Source of the DNA: Sisyra terminalis
Lineage: Eukaryota > Arthropoda > Insecta > Neuroptera > Sisyridae
Length of the DNA stretch: 64,000 nt
Direction: 5' to 3'
Assembly (NCBI GenBank): GCA_958496175.1
Contig: OY292274.1
Location: 48,060,630 to 48,124,629, forward strand
In this document: positions 23,601 to 32,505 of the stretch, piece by piece
How positions within the stretch are numbered: the stretch's first letter is position 1
How the letters are laid out: each line of letters begins with the position of its first letter
Position numbers and translations under genes: made by a program
Notes under the pieces: generated by a model
Told to the model about the DNA's origin: nothing
The model's input: only the letters and a program-made list of their open reading frames with translations
The model's database searches: none

Positions 23601-26185
23601 TAAACAGTGTAAAGAAAACAAATATTACGTTACTAATAAATGACATATTTTGCTCAAAGTCAATACCTGCTATCGTTAATATCTCATATCAATTTTCTTG
23701 TCGTTTTTATTTTGCCGATGTTAGGATTTTTTTTAGTGCAATACATAATTTTATCGTGGAAAATTGTTCCTTATCGTTGAATTTACACTTTTGTCGTGCG
23801 ATATTTTCTTTGTCCCATAAAACGTCGTTCAAATATTTTGTTGGCGTTTCAAAAAACCTTTTCTATCATTAGTTTATCATATTTTGTCGGGTCGATAAAT
23901 TTAACCTTTTCCTTAATCAGATTTATTGTTTTTGAGTTTCCCGATATACGTGTATACTTACGTATAAACATTATGCTGGAAACGATCAAAAGTATTCAGA
24001 AATATTACAATAAAAATCTCACAAAAGCTTGTGTTAAATAAAATTAGCTGAATACAGTTTCCTCTTATTCGGGTCCTAAAACACAAAAAGCTTTAAAAAT
24101 TACACGGTTTGATGAAATAGTCCGATATCACATATTAAACGTAAAATTTCATTAATACAGTTATTAGAAGGCGAGAAAAAATAGCGTAAATTAAGACACT
24201 AAAGCACTAAAATTTTATTATGTTTCCTACATTTTCGAAAAGCTCATAAGAAACTCGTTAAGACACCTGGTTCTCTAAATTTAATATTTCATGCAAACAC
24301 GGTCGTAAATTCACGTTTTCCGTAATTAATTTTCGCGTTTTCAAGAACAAAATTCAACGACTTACATTTAAATATTAACATTTTCAACTTTGATGTGTTG
24401 GCATTTCCAATATGCAAATTCAAATATTTTCTCGCAAATAAATCAGATTGATTCATTTCCAATTTCGATTTGACTTCAATGGAACCGAGCGTATTGTGTT
24501 TTATTGGTGTGACTTTATGGAAAAGCCAAATATAATGTGTCGTTAAATTTTGGAGAAATGTCAAGACATTAATTTAGTTTTATTTAATTTAAACGGCTTA
24601 AAGAAATTACAAGGAAAGTAGCTGAAATTTTATTATTGGCCTCCTTTTATCGACCTGTATGTAGGTGTGGACTTTAAAGCTCGTGAATTTTTATTTAAAA
24701 AAACTTTTCCTCGGTAGAGGTATATTATATTTTATTTTTTTATAGCCGTCTAACAACCAGGGTCATACAAGACTTTCATTGGTGACTCCAATTCACATTT
24801 TTACGCCATCATTCACAAACAATCTTTCTTACTCTATTTCTCTCAGTTTAATCCTATTCATACTAATTATCACCAATGGTTCAAATATCTTGGAGTAGTC
24901 CCGCACACTTGAAGAATCTGATGTTCAGTGGTACTTTGCACTTCTTTCTTTCCTCTGTCATAATGGTATTGCAGGAGAATATGTTCCACTAATTTTTAGT
25001 CAATAAATAATGTTTAGAAGAATGATGATACAAGTCTTGTAAAATACCGGCTTAGCCAATGAAAAAATGAACTCAATGAAAAGATCAACCCTCTAAAAAT
25101 TTGATAAGTCTCAAAAATTGAAAATTGTAGACAAAATTATACAAATATACTTGTTAATTAACTTTTCAGACATGATCCATACAACGTTTATTTTTTTAAT
25201 TTAATTTATAAAAAAATTATTAGGAAAAAAACTGCTTCCATTTAACTGCTTTCGTAGTTAAATGGAACTTTATAAAATGAACATTATAAGAAAAGCTTTA
25301 AAAGTTTTATTTTGCATCTTTTATCCCAATAAAGTTATCTTGTTGATGAAATGTTCCTCGACAAAAAAGTTTAAAAAGACAACTCTCGTGCCTTTCTATC
25401 TGCTACCAACTACAACTACTCGGATTCAAAATATTTTACTGATACTAGGCATAAGTAAGGGAAGAGCATTTTTCAGGAGAAATAAAAGATAAATTTCAAT
25501 TTATGATAAAAGAAGTTAATTTCTAATAATAAAAAAAAAAGGTCATAATGATGTTAAAAATCTATAAAACAAATCCTTTACAAATTTTCACCAAAAATTT
25601 CTTAAAAACTTGGAAATCAATTTTCTTCTTTTAACAGATGTCAAACTTTTTGCACTTAACTCTTTAATAAGATGAAGTAAAGCTTCTTTGTGAAACCCTT
25701 AAAAGAAAACTTTTTGAAATTGGCAAGGCTCAAAAAAGAAAGTCGAGTGAATTTTCTTTTTTCTCAATTTGATGAAAATTTATGGGAAACAAAATATTCC
25801 TCAATAATTTTTTCCATCAATTTCACCTTTTTAATATTGAAATATTTTTAAAGCCTTTCATTTTGTATATTTTTTTAAAGGCATAAACCATTTTTTCGTT
25901 ACCTACTCAATTTTTTTAATCTTTCTTCCATCGTTTAATATGAACAAAAACTTTTGGTTTTTCAAAGTTGAGTTTCGAAACTTTTCTCATTTTTGTCAAT
26001 TTTATCAACTTGTTGGTGTAAGAGCTTGCTCAATTAAGGGAGTTGTAAAAGTGTAATGTGAAACAAGTACATGAAAATTTAAACCGAGAAGTTTTTACGT
26101 TGTTCCACCTCATTTCTCATAATGAACAATTTAAATTTTAATTTATTCTCAGATGAGGTGTTTTATAATTCATATTTGATTACAG
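23601..26185. other. Intron upstream of the first visible arrestin exon
   Basis: AT-rich. A patch at about 24740-25040 has slightly more balanced composition and could be another degraded transposon, but no motif is certain. No exon encoding the arrestin N-domain (for example a YGRED segment) was found here or further upstream. Confidence 0.4.
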
Positions 26186-26333
26186 GATGCATTACTGAGG
26201 CGACTTGGTCCAAATGCATATGCATTTACGATGGAAATTACTCCACTGGCGCCGCCGTCAGTTCAATTGGTCCCGGCGAAAGAATATCGTGGATCGCCAA
26301 TCGGGACAAGCTACGACGTTCGAGCTTATGTTG
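26186..26333 (+). CDS. Arrestin gene, first exon visible in the window
   Basis: The acceptor is TTACAG (AG at 26184-26185) and the donor is GTAAG from 26334. Reading starts in phase 0 with GAT GCA TTA CTG and ends one base into a codon. It covers the LGPNAYAF motif and the following N-domain strands up to YDVRAYV. The next intron is only 59 bp. An internal ATG (26231) lies in frame but is not a plausible start, because the conserved residues before it are in the same frame. Confidence 0.95.
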
Positions 26334-29300
26334 GTAAGAGCTTTTTTTTCTATTTTCATGGCATTCGGTTGATACAATTTATTTTGTTAAAGCTGAACGT
26401 GCTGATGAAAAGTTGCATAAACGAGCCACCGTTCGAATGGGACTACGAGTAGTTCAACGGGCTCGCCGACCTCCATCCCCATCGGGGATGAACCCCAATG
26501 ATGGCAACAACACATACTTCAGTTACTCCGCCGAGCCATCCACGTCCAACACCCAAAATCCGAGCAACGAATTCGAAACCATCGTTTCGGTGCACCCGTT
26601 TGAGGAAATGGAAAATGAAAATAACGGTGCACAGGACTCCGACGCAAACGGCCGACCGAGTTTGGACAAGAAAAACAATTTACTCAAAGAGAGCAATATT
26701 CTGAAATTGGCCTCGTCGCCCAGCAAGAAGTCCTCATGTTTGCACGAATTCGACGACGTCAACTTGATGTGTCCTGCCCCCCGGGGAACAATCGTTAAGT
26801 CGTTTATGATGTCCGACGGACGAATTGAACTCGAAGGCTCACTTGACAAGTCGATTTATTGCCATGGCGAATCGGTTCACGTCAATGTTCAGATTCATAA
26901 TCGCAGTCACAAAACCGTACGAAGAATTAAGGTAGAAATCAATATTTTTCACCAGCAACCTATGCACTTAAATGTTTTCAAGCGCATTAATACATTTGTC
27001 CCCCGATTTACATTGAAGATAGGTTCTTTAGAAAGCTTTGTGAATCGAATCCTAGATTTTAGTATAGATAACACCGAGAATAAATTGAAAACTAACTAAT
27101 ACATACATACTACAAAATGTGATGTGTACACCACGTAACTTCCTTACAATTATTTAAACTTTTTAGAAAATTGTCCACAGAAATTAATGAATAATAATGT
27201 TTGTCCTATGACTCAATTTCTTTCTTGATTACGACGCGTTTCAACAGTTTTTGACTGTCATCATCAGGTACTGATTATTTTATCAGTTGTAAACAAATTT
27301 CATATAGGTTGTGTGTTTTAAATTATTGGTCGTTAAGGATGTTATTTGGATCTAATTTGTGGGCTTGCCTTATATAATATCATACCTATTTATTATTTAT
27401 TTATTACCTATAGCATACCTATACCTTACCTTATACCTCATACCTTATATGAATAAAACGGTACACCCTTATAATATCAGATTTTCCATAAGTCAACAAT
27501 AATGCAGCAATTTAAAAAAAAAAATCAATAAAGAATTGCAAAAAATGAGGAAAGAAAAACAAAAAGAAACTAAACCAAATATTTAATAATTTCTTCGGTC
27601 TCAGAAAATATTGAATCGATTCAATATGAGCGACTTTATTAAATTTTTGAACCAAATAAAAAGAGGATTGTTTTGTCAACAGTCACAATATCACGAGTAT
27701 CATTCTTTGAGATAATATTGAGATACCAATGTTTATTTCTGTATTAACATTAAAGAAATAAAATACACCAAAAAAAAAAATCATTTTAATGTTTGATCGT
27801 TTAGAAATTTGTTAAAAAAAACTAAATGGCCAAACTTCCTGTTTAAAGAAATCATTTTATTAACTTTGAAAAAAAATATTGTTATTATTTGGTTTCCGTG
27901 CTTTAATGATACTTGGTCGAGATTGTTAAACATACTGCTGTGATTGTGAAAAGTGATTGATGTTTTTCGTGATGTTTGGTTTTACTGAAAAAAATAGTAT
28001 GAGGAATTCATATGACCATAACAAGGAGCCTTGAAGCGATATAAGGAAATGAGAATGGAATATATTGTTTTTAGGTCATTTCTGAAACTCACAATCAGTT
28101 CATTCTATTCTAATATACAATTATCGCTTTTTTTATTTGCTAGGAAAATTTTATACTTTTCAGATAGAAATTCAAATAAAATTAGCGAATTTATTTTCCT
28201 TGAAACCGTTTCATGGTTTCAACGTTTCCAATACAAAACATAACACCAATTTTTTTTGTAGCTATTTACCGTCGATATATAACTACCAAGATCTTTAACG
28301 ACTCCAGAATTAATTAAAATACGCATAAGTATTAAGAAGAATCGAAAATTTCCTCGATACAAAATGTGAACCCAATATTCACTAGTTTCGATGCGGTCAC
28401 CTAGACCACTCGACTTCCAATAGGCAATTTTTTTTTTTGAATTATTTTTATTTGAATTATCTCTAGATTTCAGTTCTTTATTGCTGAAAAACCTTCTACG
28501 GTTCAAAGTTTTTAAATAATACCTATTAATTGCATTAGAATTGTTTTTATAATTCAAGTTTATGAAAATCTTAAACATAATAAATTTTCGAAATCTTAAA
28601 AATTAGAACATATCATAAGTAAACAAGCTTTTGGGTTATATTTTTACCAGTTGTTGCATATATTATTAGAAATTATGTGGAAATTTATATTTTTTATTTA
28701 AGAATCTAATTTTTCTTGCTTGATTAATATAAAAAGCTATTAATGCTTTCATTTCGTGTTGATTACTACATCTTCTTTTATGTTTTTTTCCCTTTGTACC
28801 ACAGATTTTGTTAGAGTTTTTCCTTTATTTCAATAATTGGATGAAACAATTTCCAATTATATTTTTTTTTCCGTTTAACATACTAAGAAGTCGCAAGAAT
28901 CGATAATAAAAAGAAGTCGAATATGTGCAAAAGTGTAAAGTCAATGAATAAGTTAATGAATAATAATGTATGTTATGTCCTATGACTCAATTTTTGTCTT
29001 GATTACTTCACGTTTCAACAGTTTTTGCCTGTCATCATCAGGTAATAATTAATTTGTCAGTTATAAACCATATAGGTTGTTTGTTTTAAATAGTTTGTCG
29101 TTAAGGATGTTATTTGGATCTAGTTTATGGGTTTTTTTATATTTAATATTCTTCTAGGTTGTTCATATGTAATCCTTTCTTACGAATATGTAGTGGCTTA
29201 AAATTTGTTTCAAAATTTAAGCATTGATGTTTTTCGTCATAAAAGTGTTTTGTAAAATTTGAAGTTGTAATTGAAGTAAGTTTTTTCGGTATATATTTCT

Positions 29301-30794
29301 TATATCTTGTTTCGAAAGATCTACCAGTTTGGGCAATGTAGAAATGAATAGAAAAAAAATAAATAAATCAACCAATTTTGTTCCTGTTTAGTACTGATAC
29401 TCAAAAAAATATATAAATTGAGGATTAAGAAGCAGAACTCTAAATCATTTTAGAAATCTCCATAAATTTTTAACAATCTTTTAGAATATTACTGAATTTT
29501 GTAACAACTTCCGCGGCTTACGGCAAGTAAAAGAACATAGGAGCAAAGGACAACGACAAATTATTAATTCATATTTCTCCTCTTTTCATTTCTCTAGTTT
29601 TTAAGAGAAAGAAACTTTACGACCACACAAAACAACTGTTATATCAAATTTATACACCCACATCATAAACGAAACTTACTTCAAGAAGGATGTTTGATAT
29701 TCACACTTTAGAATGATATATTTTTCCCGATTTCACATAAATCTTATTTGCCGAAATATCAATTTTTTTAACTCTGAGGGCAAAATGACTAATATCTTAA
29801 TTGTTTTGTATGCTTTAATCCAGGGTTTCCCAAACTATGTTCCGCGGAACACTGGTGTTCCGCGAATCCAAAATAGGTGTTCCGCGGAGTTTAAATAGAT
29901 ATTTCGCAAAAATTTGGAGTAAATTTAGAAAATTGAACATATTCTATTTCATAATGAATGACGAGCGACGGTTAAACTTTATTGAGGTTTATAACTTCTA
30001 AAGAAGATTTTTATTACCTAGAAGTTGGGTATAGTAGTAAAAGTTTTTAACATGTGCCAATATTTTTAACCGAGGGTGATATAAATTGTAATTTGAGAAC
30101 CCAAAACCATCAAAGTCATTAGGAGTTTTATTTATTTGTGTTTTTATGTTTATTTAACAAATGATACTATTTCTCTAATAATTTAGCTTAAGCTTAGTTT
30201 CCGGATTTTCCAAAATTTTCGGATTTGCTAAGTGTTCCGTCGCTGAAAAAGTTTGGTAAACCCTGTTTTAATCAATTAAAATAGTAATTAAATCAAGTTT
30301 TTTCAAAATTGTTATATTAGGTGGTACTTAATGAAATTTTATAAAGTTTTTTTTTTATATATTTTCAGGTTTTCATTGTTCAACACGTCGACGTTTGCAT
30401 GTTTTCCAACGGTAAATTCAAAAACGTAGTTGCCAACATCGATTCCAAAGAAGGATTTCCGATATCGTCCAATAGTTCGCTTTCGAAAACTTATACACTG
30501 CGGCCCATAAAAGGATCAACAAAAAACTGGATTGCACTTGAAGATAGCTACAGCAAATCAGGGACAAGTTTGGCTTCGACTGTATCACCTAACGGTAATA
30601 ATCAAGAAGATCGTAACGTTTTCGCCATCTACGTTTCGTACTACGTGAAAATTAAGTTAATTGTAAGTGTGACCACCAGCGAAGTCTCCCTGAAACTCCC
30701 ATTTACATTGATGCACTCCTGTGACGATTCCGAGTATGAAATAAACTACGACAAAAGTCAAATCGTCTCCAAACACCACCTTAGCGATACATGA
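26186..30794 (+). CDS. Arrestin-family protein, C-terminal portion (three exons; 5' part missing)
   Basis: Arrestins bind phosphorylated G-protein-coupled receptors, stop G-protein coupling and often act as adaptors. Exons 26186-26333, 26393-26931 and 30369-30794 join in frame (phase 1, then phase 0) to encode 370 residues. The first exon reads LLRRLGPNAYAF then MEITPLAPPSVQLVPAKEY, the usual segment in the arrestin N-domain. The second carries AERADEKLHKRATVRMGLRV, a hinge insertion of about 85 residues rich in Ser, Asn and Glu, and then the C-domain strand IELEGSLDKSIYCHGE. The third has DVCMFSNGKFKNVVA, a GSTKNWIALED block, and VFAIYVSYYVKIKL followed by EVSLKLPFTLMH, the end of the arrestin C-domain. 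Phosphate-sensor and N-terminal strands are absent because the upstream exons were not found in this window. It resembles a third arthropod arrestin type rather than the visual phosrestins; that subfamily placement is inference from remembered sequence. The frame ends at TGA 30792-30794 but remains open beyond it. Confidence 0.95.
26393..26931 (+). CDS. Arrestin gene, middle exon with long hinge insertion
   Basis: The acceptor AG is at 26391-26392 and the donor GTAGAA starts at 26932. The codon split across the intron gives Ala, followed by ERADEKLHKRATVRMGL. The region from about 26457 to 26800 encodes a low-complexity linker (PPSPSGMNPND, SAEPSTSNTQNPSNE, ENENNGAQDSDANG, ASSPSKKSS) where most arrestins have a short hinge. 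The C-domain then starts with GTIVKSFMMSDGRIELEG. GC content is clearly higher than in the flanking introns, as expected for coding DNA. The linker is rich in possible phosphorylation sites. Confidence 0.93.
27185..27365 (-). mobile_element. Penelope-like element, 3' end fragment (copy 1)
   Basis: Shares its terminal TTAATGAATAATAATG, the CTCAATTTCTTTCTTGATTA-like segment and the GTTATTTGGATCTAATTTG segment with copies at 28953 and 31740. The minus strand is the element's sense strand. Only the untranslated end and the last few codons of the ORF remain. Confidence 0.75.
27229..27274 (-). ncRNA. Hammerhead-ribozyme-like motif in Penelope-like copy 1
   Basis: Minus strand: CTGATGA, one T, stem II GACAGT/ACTGTT (6 bp with one G-U), intact GAAA, stem III palindrome ACGCGT, then C as potential cleavage base and GTA pairing with TAC of stem I. 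Penelope-like elements are known to carry hammerhead ribozymes in their terminal repeats, which supports the call. The extra base before stem II is a deviation. Confidence 0.5.
27383..27449. repeat. Degenerate simple repeat of CTTAC/CTATA units
   Basis: Irregular repetition of TACCTAT, ACCTTA and ATTTATT blocks with no constant period. Confidence 0.6.
28953..29350 (-). mobile_element. Penelope-like element fragment with GIY-YIG remnant (copy 2)
   Basis: The minus strand reads YIAQTGRSFETRYKKY and then FTKHFYDEKHQCLNFET, HIRKKGLHMNNLEEY: a GIY-YIG endonuclease domain in which the signature YIGQTGRSF is YIAQTGRSF. GIY-YIG follows the reverse transcriptase in Penelope-like elements. A stop follows NNLEEY, and the 5' part is missing. 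Confidence 0.85.
29002..29047 (-). ncRNA. Hammerhead-ribozyme-like motif in Penelope-like copy 2
   Basis: Minus strand: stem I ATTAC/GTAAT (5 bp perfect), core CTGATGA, stem II GACAGGC...ACTGTT, GAAA intact, stem III degraded (ACGTGA where copy 1 has ACGCGT). Confidence 0.45.
29821..30265. mobile_element. Non-autonomous hAT element (MITE), 445 bp, with target duplication
   Basis: Ends CAGGGTTTCCCAAACTATG and AAAGTTTGGTAAACCCTG are terminal inverted repeats of the hAT type. They are flanked by CTTTAATC (29813-29820) and TTTTAATC (30266-30273), an 8-bp target-site duplication with one mismatch. GTTCCGCGGAACACTGGTGT near the left end is itself a short palindromic series. No transposase frame. 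It lies in the arrestin intron, about 100 bp before the last exon. Confidence 0.92.
30369..30794 (+). CDS. Arrestin gene, last supported exon, ending at TGA
   Basis: The acceptor is TTTTCAG (AG at 30367-30368) and the exon begins GTT TTC ATT GTT in phase 0, continuing VRRIK of the previous exon. It encodes VFIVQHVDVCMFSNGKFKNV, then the lariat-loop region ALEDSYSKSGTSLAST and the last C-domain strands, followed by a polar tail. In typical arrestins the lariat loop has an acidic polar-core residue just before TNLAS; here the aligned stretch is SKSGTSLAS. The downstream Asp in EDRNVFAIYVSYY is kept. The TGA at 30792-30794 follows ACA and precedes GAC. Confidence 0.93.
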   Translation, partial: VFIVQHVDVCMFSNGKFKNVVANIDSKEGFPISSNSSLSKTYTLRPIKGSTKNWIALEDSYSKSGTSLASTVSPNGNNQEDRNVFAIYVSYYVKIKLIVSVTTSEVSLKLPFTLMHSCDDSEYEINYDKSQIVSKHHLSDT

Positions 30795-31217
30795 GACAAG
30801 GATTTCGCGGCCTCGTCATCGAACCTGACGAATGACAATGTTGAGGTTCACAACTCAAACCGCAACCAATTAACTGACCAAATCAGTGATATTTTAAATA
30901 CCTCACACAATTCATCGATGCGTTCAACGTCAAAACGACGAAACACTGAATGTGAGATTATAATCAAATCGAAACTTAGTGACGATATTAAAATTAAACA
31001 TATTTTACCGGTGCGAGAAGACCCAACTCCCGAAACTAGTGAGTGCAAAGTTAAACAAATTCATTCTTCAAACTTGGACGAAATCGTGATCGACAAACGT
31101 GCCATTGATAACGAGCGAGGCTCGCATGAAAAGTCTCGGCATCAAACAACGACTAGCGAAAAAGGTTTTAGTATTCCACGAGCACTTTGTTGTTTAAAAG
31201 GTCGTAGAACTTCATAA
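30795..31217 (+). CDS. In-frame open extension downstream of the arrestin TGA (possible readthrough tail)
   Basis: Immediately after TGA the same frame stays open for 140 codons and ends at TAA 31215-31217. The translation starts DKDFAASSSNLTND, passes through a Ser/Thr/Glu/Lys-rich hydrophilic stretch (RSTSKRRNTECEIIIKSK, HILPVREDPTPETSE) and ends with GFSIPRALCCLKGRRTS. Base composition is coding-like and unlike the AT-rich DNA after 31217. I see no clathrin-box or AP2-binding signature. Possible explanations are stop-codon readthrough (common in insects), a recent nonsense change, an assembly error, or an unrecognised splice that removes the TGA. Selenocysteine is unlikely, since many insects lack selenoproteins and no SECIS was identified. 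Confidence 0.55.
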   Translation, partial: DKDFAASSSNLTNDNVEVHNSNRNQLTDQISDILNTSHNSSMRSTSKRRNTECEIIIKSKLSDDIKIKHILPVREDPTPETSECKVKQIHSSNLDEIVIDKRAIDNERGSHEKSRHQTTTSEKGFSIPRALCCLKGRRTS

Positions 31218-31739
31218 TATTATATTTCCCCATGTAACATCTACATTTTTTATGTCACCATACATTATTTCATGTTATAACTATAATACTGTATAACACC
31301 TACTGAAAACTCTTCAAAAGTACGAGCTCTACAAAAAGTAAGTGATTTTAGGTAATTTTTACATTTGAATTTTGATAAGGTTGAATGGAACCAAGTAAGA
31401 AAGATAATTGAAATCCAATCAAAACATATTGACTATCAAAACTTTTTTCGATTCAATACAAAAAAAATGAAAAATATTTTGTCCACAAAAAAAATTCTCC
31501 TAGATAATTCCGCACTAGCATTGTTGCTCACTCGAAAGTTGCCCACATAGAAAATTACTCACAGAGAAAATTTCTCTCACAGAAATTAACGCACAATACA
31601 TATATCCTCCCATGGAAATTTATTCAAAGGATAAAATATTTATTTTATTAATTTTTTAATTAAATATTATTTTGTTGTTAGTATTTTAAAGGTATTGTTA
31701 GTATAACGGTTTTATACGATATTAAAATTGAATTCAGAA

Positions 31740-32170
31740 TTAATGAATAATTATGTATGTCCTTTGACTTAACTTCTTTATTGAATACGACTCGTTTCAA
31801 CAGTCTTTGGCTATCATCATCAGGTAATGATTGTGTTGTGTCAATTGTAATCAAATTTCATAAAAGGTGTTTGTTTTATAAAATTTATCATTTAAAATGT
31901 TATTTGGATCTAATTTGCGGGCTTTGTATATTTCATATTCTTCTAGGGTGTTCATATGTGATCCTTTCTTGCAAATATATGGTGGTTTAAAATGTGTTTC
32001 GAAACTTAAGCATTGATGATTTTCGTCGTAAAGGTGTTCTAAAATGAAGTTGTTATTGAAGTTGTTCTTGGGTGTATGTTCTTTATATTTTGTCCCAAAA
32101 GATCTACCAGTTTGGCCATTGTAGAATTTTTCACAGGAACCACATTTAATTAATTGTACCTCGGAAGTAA
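31740..32170 (-). mobile_element. Penelope-like element fragment with GIY-YIG domain (copy 3)
   Basis: The minus strand reads IKCGSCEKFYNGQTGRSFG, TKYKEHTPKNNFNNNFILEH, LYDENHQCLSFETHFKPPY and KKGSHMNTLEEYEIYKARKL. This is the best-preserved GIY-YIG domain in the window, with a CxxC pair ahead of YNGQTGRSF (G-Y-I changed to Y-N-G). The element end matches copies 1 and 2. It carries a hammerhead-like motif at 31784-31827. Confidence 0.88.
31784..31827 (-). ncRNA. Hammerhead-ribozyme-like motif in Penelope-like copy 3
   Basis: Minus strand: stem I ATTAC with GTATT, core CTGATGA, stem II partly changed, GAAA intact, stem III ACGAGT, then C. Confidence 0.45.
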
Positions 32171-32505
32171 TGAATAAACTTTTTTGAAGTCAGAAAAAAA
32201 TCGTGAATTTAATTAAAGATAGTAGAAACTGAAATATTGTCAGATATAGATGTCACCAAAAGGAATATAAATCCTTATTTTTATTTTCCTTATTTACTTT
32301 TTCCAAAAACAATTTTTTTTCTGATTTGTTAATACTAATAGTATAACAATACTAATAATAATATAACGTTTTATTAAATAATAAAAAAAATATTTTTGCT
32401 GCAAGTTAATTTTCATTTGAGGATATATTGTTGTGCGTTAATTTTTGTTTGAAGAACTTTTTCTGGACAATTTTCGTGTGAGGAAATTTCTAATGGGCTA
32501 CTTTC

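Larger units (their letters stand above)
26932..30368 (+). other. Arrestin intron with transposon insertions
   Basis: A 3437-bp intron with GT...AG ends. It contains two Penelope-like fragments (27185 and 28953), a degenerate CTTACCTATA-type simple repeat (about 27383-27449) and a hAT MITE (29821-30265). The minus frame 28219-28578 is open for 119 codons but has no recognisable motif. Confidence 0.8.
31538..32505. mobile_element. Foldback-type element with about 16-bp subrepeats in its inverted arms
   Basis: Left arm 31538-31735 and right arm about 32320-32505 are inverted copies: GAAATTAACGCACAATACAT and ATATCCTCCCATGGAAATT on the left match ATTAACGCACAACAA and ATATCCTCAAATGAAAATT read on the minus strand at the right, and the AAATATTATTTTGTTGTTAG to TAACGGTTTTATA inner parts also match. 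The outer parts are runs of a TT(A/G)C(C/T)CACA(G/T)AGAAAA-like unit repeating every 14-17 bp. A Penelope-like fragment sits between the arms, so it was probably inserted into the element. Confidence 0.7.

Noticed and set aside
26498..26849. Alternative plus and minus frames inside the arrestin middle exon
   Set aside because: They are shadows caused by the higher GC of the coding exon; the conserved residues are all in the frame used.
28219..28578. 119-codon minus-strand frame in the arrestin intron
   Set aside because: Lys/Asn/Tyr-rich composition of AT-rich noise; no domain or motif and no splice or promoter context.
30792..30794. TGA as selenocysteine codon
   Set aside because: The residue position is in a poorly conserved tail, no SECIS-like structure was identified, and selenoproteins are lost in many insects.
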